Shown here: piece by piece, positions 13,501 to 25,500 of the stretch
Layout of the letters: every line of letters starts with the position of its first letter
How positions within the stretch are numbered: the first letter of the stretch is position 1
Assembly: GCA_911728455.2 (NCBI GenBank)
Contig: OU452224.1
Location: 3,968,001-4,032,000, forward strand
Length of the DNA: 64,000 nucleotides
Origin: Marthasterias glacialis
Lineage: Eukaryota > Echinodermata > Asteroidea > Forcipulatida > Asteriidae
Direction: 5' to 3'
Notes under the pieces: generated by a model
What the model was told of the DNA's origin: nothing
Database searches by the model: none
Seen by the model: only the letters and a program-made list of their open reading frames with translations
Position numbers and translations under genes: made by a program

Positions 13501-16500
13501 TAATGAAACCAAGGATGCCTCATAAGTGAACTTAATCATTGCAGCTCTCAAGCCTGCTGAGGAAACCTTTAGATAAGGATGCTTGCTATGTGAACAAGAA
13601 ACGTTGGTGTAATTCCCCTACTCTTCCATGATAAGTGGTCTGGGTTCTTTTACGTGCACTACCAATCCTAGTACACAGGACCTACGGCTTAAAGGGCCCA
13701 TGAAGAGGTGTTTTGTCACATTACATTTTTGTGGCTTAATATACGGTTTGAAATTAACAAAACATAACATTGACTATTTTGATGCGTTTGTTATGCGTTA
13801 ATACACTTTGATTGAGCCCCAAAAATGTGTGTCATTTGATTGTGCAATGATTCGTGACGTAGACTGTGGTCAAACGTTTCAAAGACGGCTCTGGTGCCGA
13901 GTGGTCAACAATGCATTGTGTGTTATTGTCACACACATGGCCCTGGTCAGCTGGTCCACTGTCTACGTCACAGATTTTATGCTAATGAAGAAGGGTAGTT
14001 GGAGCGCGGCAATCCCCTAATTTTAGAAATCGTTATTTCTACGGTAAATAGGCATGTAAAAAATGTTTAAAAAAATAATAATATACTATGATAGGCATAC
14101 TTCCTTTTTTAACCAGTAAAAAAAATTAATTCATGGAACCTTTAATGTCCCATTCGAAGGACAAATCAATTGTGGTAAAGTATATTGCTCAAAGACACCG
14201 CGGCAGGGATTCGAACCCGCACCGACAACACCGGAACTTGAGTCCGGTGATTTAGACCGCTCCGCCATGACACTCCTAAGAACAATGTTAACAAAGTTAC
14301 GAAAACAAATGTCTTTGAAAACGCTGTTGAGATGGATGGAAAATGGAGGATGAGAATTAGGAAAAATGCTGGGTTCAAAATAACCGCTTGACCGCTGGCC
14401 CCAAAGTCCAGTAATATTAGCACTGAGTCATTAAATAGGGGCTCTGAGGTCGAATGGGAGACTTTTGAGACGCTGGCGGCAGCAGACACAACGGTCCTTT
14501 TCGACAGTTCCGAGCGTGCGCGCACATGCTTAGTACTGCGCGTGTAGTTCAGAGCGTGCGTACAACTGGTAAGAACCGTGAAAAAGGACCGTTCAAAAGT
14601 CTCCCATTCACTCATTTTTCAATAGATAGAGTCCTTATGAAAGTGGGGGAAAAAATTTGTATATAATGTCACTTTATTTGAGACTCTCTCTCAGAGCGAA
14701 ACTTGATACATGACGTCACTGGATATCAACAATAAATGGGTCTGTACAAAACAACGAGGAATTTGTGCCTCAGTCAAAAGGTCAAATCAAACGCTGTTTT
14801 GATTGAGCACCATCAAAATTCAGGAATGAATGAACTCAAATTTCCAGTACAAAAATGTACAGGCCCATAATTTGGAAATGTGACGTCATTGGATGTTTTC
14901 GGATGTTGACAAAATTCGCACTTGGGAGGGGTATCAAATACAATGACATTTTACATGTTCTAACATGAGGTTCGAGACTTGTACTTTTTTTCTCCACTTT
15001 TGTAAGGACTCTGTCTCCTGGAAAATGAGTACATCACAAAACTGAATTCCACCTTGGAGCCTCTGTGTATTGTCACAACCAAGCCCCGCAGTGTTTTTGC
15101 AAAACGTACCTCGATGATTTACGAAAGTATACTTTAGCTTGTCAAGTTTACACCTGCTCCAAGGTAAAAAAAAAGCTCAACAAATACAAAAAGTGAAAGG
15201 AACAACGTGTTTTTCTTGCGGTCATGAGGAGATGTTTTTCTAGACAATCAGGCCATGAAGTGGACTAATGAATGAATGATGCAAATGAAAATCAAAGTTT
15301 GGAAATGAAAGTGAAGGGATGATGACGTGATTGGTGTTTACCTCCATATCATCAGTAGAACATTCACCATTCTGATGGGAATTATACGAATCCTGAATGC
15401 ATGCATGGTGAAGGAAAGATGAAAATCCGTTATGGCTTCACTCAAATCAAATCCAATGCAATATTGACTGGATCGCTAACCACATTTAAATTGTAAAGTT
15501 TGATTACAACAGGCAACAACAGTATTAATGAATAGACGTGGCTGTGCGGTCTTGTGCACTGAGCACACGTTCTGGTGGCTAAGTCATCATGGTGTGGGTT
15601 AGAATCCAGTTCATGACACTTGTGTCCTTGAGCAAGACACTTGACTATCATTGCTCTTTGCCCAGGGGTACCTGTGAGGGCCGAGATGGTTCGTGTGAAT
15701 GAATCAGCTCGGTGTGCTCAATTCAAAGGAATTAAAGAAAATGTCCCCCATGACCAGGGTAATTATGTTTAAGCGAAATGAGCATCACTGTGCAACAGAT
15801 TTGAGCGCTATACAAAAAGCCACGTTTATTAACTCATATTGCTGGTATCCGCCAGTTTTGATGCTTACGGCACATGAACATTATTACCCCTAGCCACTGG
15901 GCCATCTATTTCATTCCTCAAACCGTCTCAGCTCCCTGGGGAGTATACCGCCTGTGCTGCCAAGTATGTAGTGCACCAAGCTAAATCAATCACAAGAACC
16001 ATCCCTGCCCTCACAGGTACCCATTTACCCCTGGATGAAGAGAAGCAATTATAGTTAAGTGTCCTGGTGTGGATTTCACAAAGCGCTAGGACTAGTCTTA
16101 TCTTGAGTTAGGATGAGTAACTAGTCCTAACTTATAAGACTTGTCATAAGTTAGGACTAGTCCTACATTTGTAAGTTGGGGCTAGTTTTGTGAAATCCAC
16201 ACCTGCTCAAGGACACAAGTGTCAAGACCGGGATTTGAACCCACACTCCGGTGCCTTAGCAACCAGCACTAGACCGCTCAACCACGACACACTCACTCAA
16301 CCCTATCAAGTCAAGAGATGTATTCTGCGTACTAACAACACCAACTTTTCACAGCTGCAACATCTACCAAACAGGGTTACAATAGTACTATAACCAACAT
16401 ACTAAAATTACTCTACTGTCCTTGAAAATGTGCGAAACCTCCGAATGGGCTAGAAATTGAAGTGAACAAGTTTGTTCCCTTCGCATGTCAAAGCAACGTA

Positions 16501-19500
16501 CATGTACTTGGGAACCCAAAGTTCTCAAAGATGTTCTAATACAGGTGAGACTTCCATGGTCTATCATAGATAGCATCCAAACATAACAGTGGTGTAACAT
16601 GCCCCCCCAACTGATGTCCATGCCCCCCCCCCCCTCCTCTCTCCCCCCCCCCCCCCCCCTCGGGTGCCCCCCCATTTGAAATCTGGACTTTTGAGATTAA
16701 AAATTACCAGAATAAAATGTTACATTTTATAAGCATTTACGTAGTAATTTCAATGTCTTTAGAACTTTTTTGAATTATTTACACACATAATGTATTTTGT
16801 TTTACGTCAACACCTAAGAAAACACTGAAAAGGGGCTCGTTTAGGAAAAGTACAAACGGGAACTACAGTTTTAATTGGCCAAAGTGCCCCCTAGGAAAAA
16901 TGGTGTACCCCTTGTGTCCCCCTAAAATTTTTACCCCAGTTATGGCGCTGAAACATACTTGTTAACTATACCATGCCGATATGTGATAGAGAGTCCCCCT
17001 CCCTCCCTCCCCCAAATTCCTATACTCTAATACACTCTTCCCCTTTTGTACAGAAGTACTCCCACAAATCCTGGAAAGAATTCCTGAGATTCCCAGAATA
17101 CTATGAAGCACAATGGGAAGGGTGGGGGGGGGTAGGGGTGGGGGTACACCTTACCACGGCAAATGTTGCTATTCACAACTGGTATAGACCGTTCCGGCTT
17201 CGGCAACAAGCCCCGCCCACACACCTTAGTTTGTGTGCGTTTACGCTGCATGTGTGACCGAGTTTGACCGAGGTCACATGACCAAAAGGCGTGATCCAAT
17301 TGGTCAATGCGCACAGTTTGATTGACAGGCCGGAACGGTCTATTCTGAAGTCTCGCAGAGAAAAAAAATTAGCTAGATAAATTAGCTAGATAGTTAATGT
17401 GCTGCTGTATATTGCTAGCAGGAATGTTTTATAAAAACCCACAGATTGTACCCCCCCCAAAAAAAAAAACCCAAAACAAAACAAAAAAACACACAATATA
17501 GTCTTTGGAGAAATTTTTAAAAAGTGAACTGTTTGAATTGCCCATTGGATTGCGCACTGTAGAATCTAAAATGACAAAGATACCATCGATGGAAAAACAT
17601 GCCATGGATTTCATTCCTTGAATGGGTCATGCTTGGATCAAACATACCTCGTGCAAAAATTGTGGCTTGATTCGTTCACTCTCTGTGCATTTTGTACAGA
17701 TATTCACTCAGTTCTGTTTGTCGTTAGTCATTCACACACCAATATTCCCAACTGAATGGAACAATGTGAAATGTTGACTGGTCCTCAGCTATGGTTTATC
17801 AACTTTTTTTATCAATGTTTCAGCTGATTTCCTCTAAAGACATGAAAGATGTTGTCTAAAGATGTTATGAAAGCAACATTGAATCCTAAAAACTGACCAA
17901 ATATAACTTGAAATATCAAATAAGAAACAGTCAGACTTCCTCCATACTCCTGGATGTTTCTGTAATTTGACAGCAGCAGCTTGCCCTTCCACACAGGTGC
18001 ATGCTGTAACTGATACAGCACTAACCCTGCATCAGGTCACTGGTGTTTATCTTATAATTACTTCATTAATAACAGCTGATAAGAGTCAGGATGAAACTGG
18101 TGAGTAGGATCTAGAGATTTTGGCTAATGGGGTCTCACAAAATGTACCACACAAACAGTGGCTTCTTTAGTTTACGTTGATTTTGGAGACGTTTTGGAAG
18201 AAGTGCACTTCAAAATACCACAGTAATTGCATTTTGTTGCAAGAGTTGGGTTTATGAGGCTGATTGTAGCAAGGAGCTTAATTAAACCAGTGGACCAGGG
18301 ATCACCACATGCAAGAAAGAACACTTATGTACAATCGAAGATTACAAAGCGCAGTAGGCGCAAGATGGGGAACGCTGGCTGAAATGTCAAATCCCATTGG
18401 ACTCCACTTCAGCATGTGACTCTTTTTGATACAACAATAGATCAGTGTAGATCAGTGCAGACAATGACCATTGCTATCAATGGGAAACAAAACATTCACT
18501 TGCAGAAATGGCGCCCGTGCCTATTTCATGATCCAACAATAGATACAGCTCAAGTTCCCCATCTTGCGCCTTCGGCACTCTATAATCTTTGTCTACAATG
18601 CATAGTATGAGTACAATCTCTAGTCGTCAGTCTTACCATTCTGGGTCTCTTACTTGGAGCCCTCCTTCCTTTACATTTCGGTCTGGATTTGCCTAAGTGT
18701 TTCAAAGCTGGTGTCTCAACTGTCACCTCATCCAACTGCAAAAACAAGCACACATCATTAGGAAAGAGCATCTACGTTTGTTTTCCTAAACGGTAACCGT
18801 TTAACCACTTCTACCGATTCCAATCTAAACTAATAATAATCTAATAGGTCAAGTGAAACTTGACACATGATGTCGTGATGATGTGATCTGTTTTATTGAA
18901 CAATTTATATTAAGCTTTGAAATGATTTAGAAATTTCCTATAGGGATGTGGCAATGTTAAGTTTGGTGTTATCTTCTTGCAAAAGTCGTATGCAACAGAC
19001 TGAGCAAGTCTTACACAAGTTTGAACATCAGTGACCCTGTCGGTCCTTACCATAAATTGAGTTTTCCGTGAGCACGAATGTTTGTTCAAGTATAACGTAG
19101 TTTATGGCTATAAAAATATCATAATCATAATGTTGGGAGAGCCAGAATTAGCAATGAATTTATTATAAAAGAAAAAATAGATTTAACAAATCAACGAAGG
19201 AAACGGAGAATAAGACTTGCCCTCGCTTGTTGGTAAGGCCTACTCTTTCTAAACTGTCAAAAAGTTTGGCTAACTGACGTTTATTTCATTGGTTATGGTT
19301 GCACAAATTCGGTCGAATTTTACCCAAAAAAATTCCATTCATTTCAATCATTATTATATTTTCGTTTCAAGTTATAATTTTGATTCAATGTTGATAGTTT
19401 AAAACAATTGAGCCTTCTTATAATTATTTAAAAACTGGAATTATATTCATTCACAAACATGTTTATTTCTATGTAGCTATGAAAAATACTTGATGTTTTG

Positions 19501-22500
19501 GGGATGCAAAAATTTAGCATACTATGAAAGTAAAATATGTTTTAAAAAAACCTAACAAATCAACAAAGAAAACCTGACAATAATAAATCAGATTAAGGAG
19601 CCTTGATCTTACTTTTCGGTTACTTGTAAAAATTTCAAAATGTTTGCCAATCAAATTTTTGTTGTTTCAGGTTAAAATTTCTTGTTGATAATTTTACAAT
19701 ATTATTATACCAAAACTGACACTGTTTTTTATCAAAGTTATGAATGTTCAAAAATTTTGTACAAAACAGACCTCAAAAAAAGAGCTGAAATCATCAAAAA
19801 CTGGCTCTTAATGTAGTTTAACTTGTATCTTTTTATAGAATTCGTGCGAGTGTTCAAAGATAATTCTTATGGCCAGTGTTCGGGCCTACCCACAGTAGGA
19901 CATTCCCAGGGCAAAATAGAAGACTGTTTGTTGTCTTCAGTTCATTAAGTTAGGGTTTCAATGTGACGATGATATTCTATAAAAAATTCACAATTTCCTT
20001 TATTTATTATCCATGTATTTTACTTCATTACACATCCAACAGCGCAAGCGCCAATAACAGGATGGCGATCAGGAAACAAAAAAAAATGTCCAGTTTTTTT
20101 GAAGTGGGAGGAAAACCCCAATGGGGAAAACCCCTGGAATCAGATAGGGACTGAAAAGCCAATCCACATGCAAGGCTCCAGGTCTGAAGTGGGATTCGAA
20201 CCGGGGTCCACAGAGGTGAAAGGCAGCTAGAGAAGAAACCACTGAGCCAACCTGGTCCCCAAATTGCCACGGAGGTTAGGAAAAGTAAAACAAATAAAGA
20301 ACATGGAGAAGCACAATAATTTGTATAATATATCGACGTGAATCGGTTAAACGCCCAAACTCTAGACATAATCAGTGAATACAATCAAAAACAACATACA
20401 TGTGCACATGTAGTTCAACTCTTAATAAATCCATCAGTATGCAGCACAGTTTTGTCTTCCCAAGGCTTATCAAAAACTCAACATTATTAACAATAAAGTC
20501 TTGTTTAGAATTCAGTAATTATTAATACAGGCATGCAACTTGGACCTAACAAAAAACGAGGAAATTCTGATCTTTACACGACTTTGTACAGTGTTTTTCA
20601 ATTTTCAATGGCATGAGTGTGAGGTGAAAAACGAGAAAATCAGCTGATCCAAGGAAAAGTTGCATGCCCGTTAATAAGAGTTTTGTTTTATCCTGTCTTC
20701 ATGTAGTATGTCAATTCTGGAGCCCTCAGTCATTGCGTGTCCTCTGCAATTCGGTTTGGTTTTGTTTAAGTGCTTCCTTCTTTCAGTTTAGCATTTAGTG
20801 TCTGTTAAGTCTCTGTTTGCCGATCACCTAAATGTTGTTTTCATGTATATGTAATTTTGTATGATATTTGTCTGGGTCAAATAAATAAAACCAATAAAAA
20901 ATATGATGTTTTACAAATATTGAGTGGCTCAGAGTGTAAGTGCAAGGTAAAATTTTGACTTTTTCATTTCACGGGGCGAAGCCGAATGCAATGGAACAGT
21001 CAAAATTTTACCGAGCGTTAATATTCCTCCCATTACACAAATGAAGCCACTCAATATTTGTTTTATATATCTGACATGTACGTGTAGATCCCTGTAATTT
21101 GAATTTTGTCACAATCAACAAAAAATCAAAATAAACACGGTTCATCGTCCACCCCCACTCTGAAAATTATACAACCTCTTCTATCTGAAGAACTTGGATG
21201 ACTCCATGCAGATGGCCTTGTGACACAGACGGGCTATATGTGTCCGTATTCCACGCGCGCGTGATTATCAATATATCTCTTCAAGAAAACTTGATGCGCA
21301 TCTTAAATAATAGCGCAATACGCGGAGGTATAACAGCACAATATGCGGGGTGTGATGATATTACAACCTTTTGCACAGGTGCTCTTTTGCTTGAGCAGCC
21401 GCGCTGTCCTGGTTACAAAAAAATTGGGAACAAGGATGATCCTCACTGTTGAATGGGAAATACTATTCCCCGTGCATGCCATGGGCAAACAGGACTTTTT
21501 GATCGCCTATGCGTATGGGAGTAATAGTGAATGTCATGTGATGTAAGTTCCACCAATCAAATGACAAGGATCTGTATGCCAGTTATATAAACATGTCTGT
21601 CTGTTAAGGATAGTTCAGATTTCTAGCCTTCTTGCTACCTTGCACAAGTCCATGCATGTAATAAACCAGCAATATCATCTTATATAAAAGCTGTTAATTT
21701 TTAAAGTTACAAATAATATTCAATATCATCTTATCATGGTACATTTTCAAAGCTACTGTTTTGGAGTTGGGGGGGGGGGGTGTCAAAATTCAAAGGACCC
21801 TTTCTGCACATGCATGTTATATCACGAATACGTCCACGCTAACTCATGCTACATTTAGAGTGGGCAAGCAAATAGTACTCACATTGAAGTTAATGATAGT
21901 GATGACATCTCCAGATATTGCTTTGTTGAGTTGATTGATCCATTTCTCTTGCTCGTTAGCGTCGTCACATGACAGCACCCACTGTAATCAATATCCACAA
22001 AAAACAGATCAACAGCCATCAACTACAAAATCAACACATTCTCACAGAGGGCCAGGGGGTCATCCGCAACCTCAGCTAAGGCTACGGGCTCCTTCTCTGG
22101 CACCAGGCTCCGTTTGATGTTGAAATACTGTGTCAAAATTTACACGGCTCCAAAATTGACGACGGAGCCCAAGCTGGAGCCCAAGCCAGAGGAAGAGCCC
22201 AAGCTGGAGCCCAAGCCAGAGGAAGAGCCCAAGCTGAGGTTGGGAGAAGGCCCCCGGACTCAATTTCATGAAGCTGTTAAAACAGAATATAGTTCTTGAC
22301 AAATTTAATTACTACGGAAAAATTAGCAGCGATCGGGCCAGAAGCTATTGTACATTACATGGTATTCTGACCCACTTCTTTTTAAAAATTTAATTTTTTA
22401 ATTTTTTTTATGCCATTCCCCCATCACAAGGCCAAAAGGCCACTCAAGGTATATAGGCTTCTTCTTTTTTTTTTGAAGGGATAGAAACCTGCCCCAATGC

Positions 22501-25500
22501 GCAGAAACAAGACATGGCGAGATACAAACACAAGTCTCTTCACAGCACAGCTAAGAACAGGGAGGGGTAAATGAATCCGTTGCGAGACAAACATAATTGC
22601 CCCTTCCCCTATTTGAAGCAATTATAGTTAAGTGCCTTGCTCAAGGACACAAGTGTCATGACCGGGATTCGAACCCACATCCTGATGACTTAGCCACTAG
22701 AACTTGAGTCCGATACACTAAACCACTCAGCCACGACATGCTACGCAAGATTTGTCTTTGCTTTGTTGTGCTGAACACCTTTATGAAATTGGGTCCTGCA
22801 TCACAACAATAAGCACGAAACCTTCCAATTTGAGAAAGGGAGATTACGCTGTACAATGATCATCATTTATAGGATAATCTCTCAACCAGTTGAAACCCGG
22901 ATGACGTCAATACACGCAAATGTTTCCCCTGCCTGGAAACGAAGGTCGTCTTGCGACGCCTTTATGTACTTTCGGACCTCCGGAGCAAAAGTCGCCTGGT
23001 CATTAAACTGCGGAGCGTGCACAGACCACACACACGCCGCCTGACACTTTGATTCACCCACACAAGGACTAAAGGGGGTACTTTTACTCATATTTTGTGG
23101 CCATTGAGAGGCAGTATTTGTGTAATTCCCGATTATAGACCTTTGTCCTTTTGTTCCAAGAAGGGGATTACGAGGCATCAAGAGGCTTCCACCGTTGTTC
23201 ATTGTATTTCAGCTCAATGGAGGTAAGTCAGAGTGAGCTGGCAATCGAGCCATGGTTCTGGGTTTAGTACCACTCCTATGCCGTAGGTAACGGCCGATGT
23301 TTTGCAATTCACACAGTGTGAAATTGACATTTTCTCGGTCGAGCAACAAAACGTACAATCCAACAAAGAGAATGAAGCAAAAATGAGCAGGATACCAGTC
23401 TCAAGTTGCACATGCGGCATGGTAGTTTGACCTTGTTCTACTTTTTATGCTTAAGCAGCTCTATGAAATTGGCCTCCGATTCTGACCGATCCTCAAGTTG
23501 TTTTAACTGGAAATCGGCCAGCTGACCACTCTCAAGATTGTCTCGTAACACTTTCTGTTTGTATTGGACCTGAGTTGAAGTCATGTTGACTATGGTGCCC
23601 AAGGATGGGTTACAATGCTCTCTGATTTGTCCAACCGGATTGTAAAATATTTAGGATACATGTCCATGTACACTATAGTCTTCCCTCAAGCCGTTTACAA
23701 GGTGATGCGGGGCAATCTGCAGGCAAGCATGCCAGGAACACTGGGGCAAACCCCTTGTCTACATAAGTGTACCTGGTTTTTTTAGCAAGCATCGATGAAC
23801 ACATGGGACGAACGGCTTTAAGTCCCATCTGAAGGACGGAGCATTTATGCTTAAGCAGGTTAAGTGTCTTGCTTAACCACTTCATGTCGGTTTAAAAAAA
23901 TGGTCTGGAATCGGGGATTACACAATAACCCCTGGGAAGAGGGAGATTTTGAGCATGAATTCCAGTGCCCTTTGTCCCTCTTTGCACGAGAGAAACTAAG
24001 AGAAGCACGCTTCACAACGGTCGCCGGATGCAGAATTATACGCCAAACGGTCGACTGACCCTAACCAAAAGAGGACGTTCTGAAGTTGTTCCGACCGTTC
24101 ATGATAAACGTCCACCGTTACTCAGTTTGGAAAAGTTGGGTTGAAAAAGACGTCATCTGGCGTAAAGTGGTTAAGGACACAAGTGTGAAGACCAGGAACC
24201 AGCCCACACTCTGCAGGTCTTGAGCCCAATGCGTTAGACCACTAGAGACCACTAGACCAAACCCTGGGTTATAATAATACACATTAACTGTTCAACTAAA
24301 CCGCTAGTTAGTGTCAAACCCCTGGGTTACATTAATACACATTAACTGTTCAACTCAACCGCTAGTTAGTGTCAAACCCCTGGGTTTTGTACATGAAGCT
24401 AGTTAGTGTTAAGCCCCTGGGTTATAATACACATTAACTGTTTAACTAAACCGCTAGTTAGTGTCAAACCCCTGGGTTACAATAATACACATTAACTGTT
24501 CAACTAAACCGCTAGTTAGTGTCAAACCCCTGGGTTACAATAATACACATTAACTGTTCAACTAAACTGCTAGTTAGTGTCAAACCCCTGGGTTATAATA
24601 ATACACATTAACTGTTTAACTAAACCGCTAGTTAGTGTCAAACACCTGGGTTATAATAATACACATTAACTGTTTAACTAAACCGCTCGTTAGTGTCAAA
24701 CACCCTTTGGTTATAATAATACACATTAACTGTTCAACTAAACCGCTAGTTAGTGTCAAACCCCTGGGTTACAATAATACACATTAACTGTTCAACTAAA
24801 CCGCTCGTTAGTGTCAAACCCCTGGGTTATAATAATACACATTAACTGTTTAACTAAACCGCTAGTTAGTGTCAAACACCTGGGTTATAATAATACACAT
24901 TAACTGTTTAACTAAACCGCTCGTTAGTGTCAAACACCCTTTGGTTATAATAATACACATTAACTGTTCAACTAAACTACTCGTTATGGTTACCCCCTCC
25001 CCCCCCCCCCCCCCCCCCCGGTTTTAAAAAATGGTCTGGAATCGGGGATTACACAATAACCCCTGGGAGATTTTGAGCATGAATTCCAGTACCAGTGTCT
25101 TCCTCAAGGAACTCGTTATGGTTCCCCCCCCCCCCCCCGAGTTATAATAATACACAATACCTGTTCATAAGTGGAATCTGCCGGCACCAGAGCGAATCCG
25201 CCTTTCTTCCTTCCCTTCTTGTCTACAATATGAATGCATTCTTTGTATTTAGCTAGATACACTGTGTGGCTCTCGTCCACCCCACGTCCATTTTCATCCT
25301 GCAACATTTATACATAAAAAAGGAAAACATGTCCGTGAAGGTATAGACATGATAGAGGGGAAACATATGTAAAGTATGTAGATCATCTGCATGCAAGACA
25401 GCAGTGTTTTATTCTTCAGTAGTTTTATTATTGCATCTATTGTAACAGAGTCATGTAATACTGCAGTCACATCTAGGCTGGCGCTCCAACATGTCGTTTA

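Larger units (their letters stand above)
10538..18636 (-). other. PLEKHO intron 4 (8.1 kb)
   Basis: Donor gtaaga at 18636, acceptor ttcag ending at 10538. Contains a 61-bp minisatellite, several tRNA-Leu-like SINEs with nested elements, palindromic MITEs, a C-rich tract (16618-16670) and no supported exon. Stretches 10600-11200, 11350-12480, 14620-15530 and 16680-17180 show nothing beyond AT-rich or low-complexity DNA. Confidence 0.85.
18736..21882 (-). other. PLEKHO intron 3 (3.1 kb)
   Basis: Donor gtgagt at 21882, acceptor ttgcag ending at 18736. AT-rich, no exon seen in 18780-20080; contains a SINE at 20090 and a palindrome at 20917. Poly-G tract at 21771-21780. Confidence 0.85.
21982..25160 (-). 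other. PLEKHO intron 2 (3.2 kb)
   Basis: Donor gtattg at 25160, acceptor ttacag ending at 21982. Contains a short 30-bp duplication (22167-22240), two SINEs, a nested TTAA MITE and a 58-bp minisatellite. 22745-23370 shows no recognisable feature. Confidence 0.85.

Noticed and set aside
14205..14277. tRNA-Leu(CAA) gene
   Set aside because: It is the head of a SINE: followed by the SINE central domain and tail, with mismatches in arms.
15000..15110. Possible extra PLEKHO exon in intron 4
   Set aside because: No open frame with both splice sites; exons 4 and 5 already join in frame.
22114..22299. Frame with Glu-Pro-Lys repeats
   Set aside because: Produced by a short tandem duplication in PLEKHO intron 2; no splice sites around it.
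24262..24985. CRISPR-like array
   Set aside because: Repeats are contiguous with no unique spacers, in animal DNA; it is a minisatellite.
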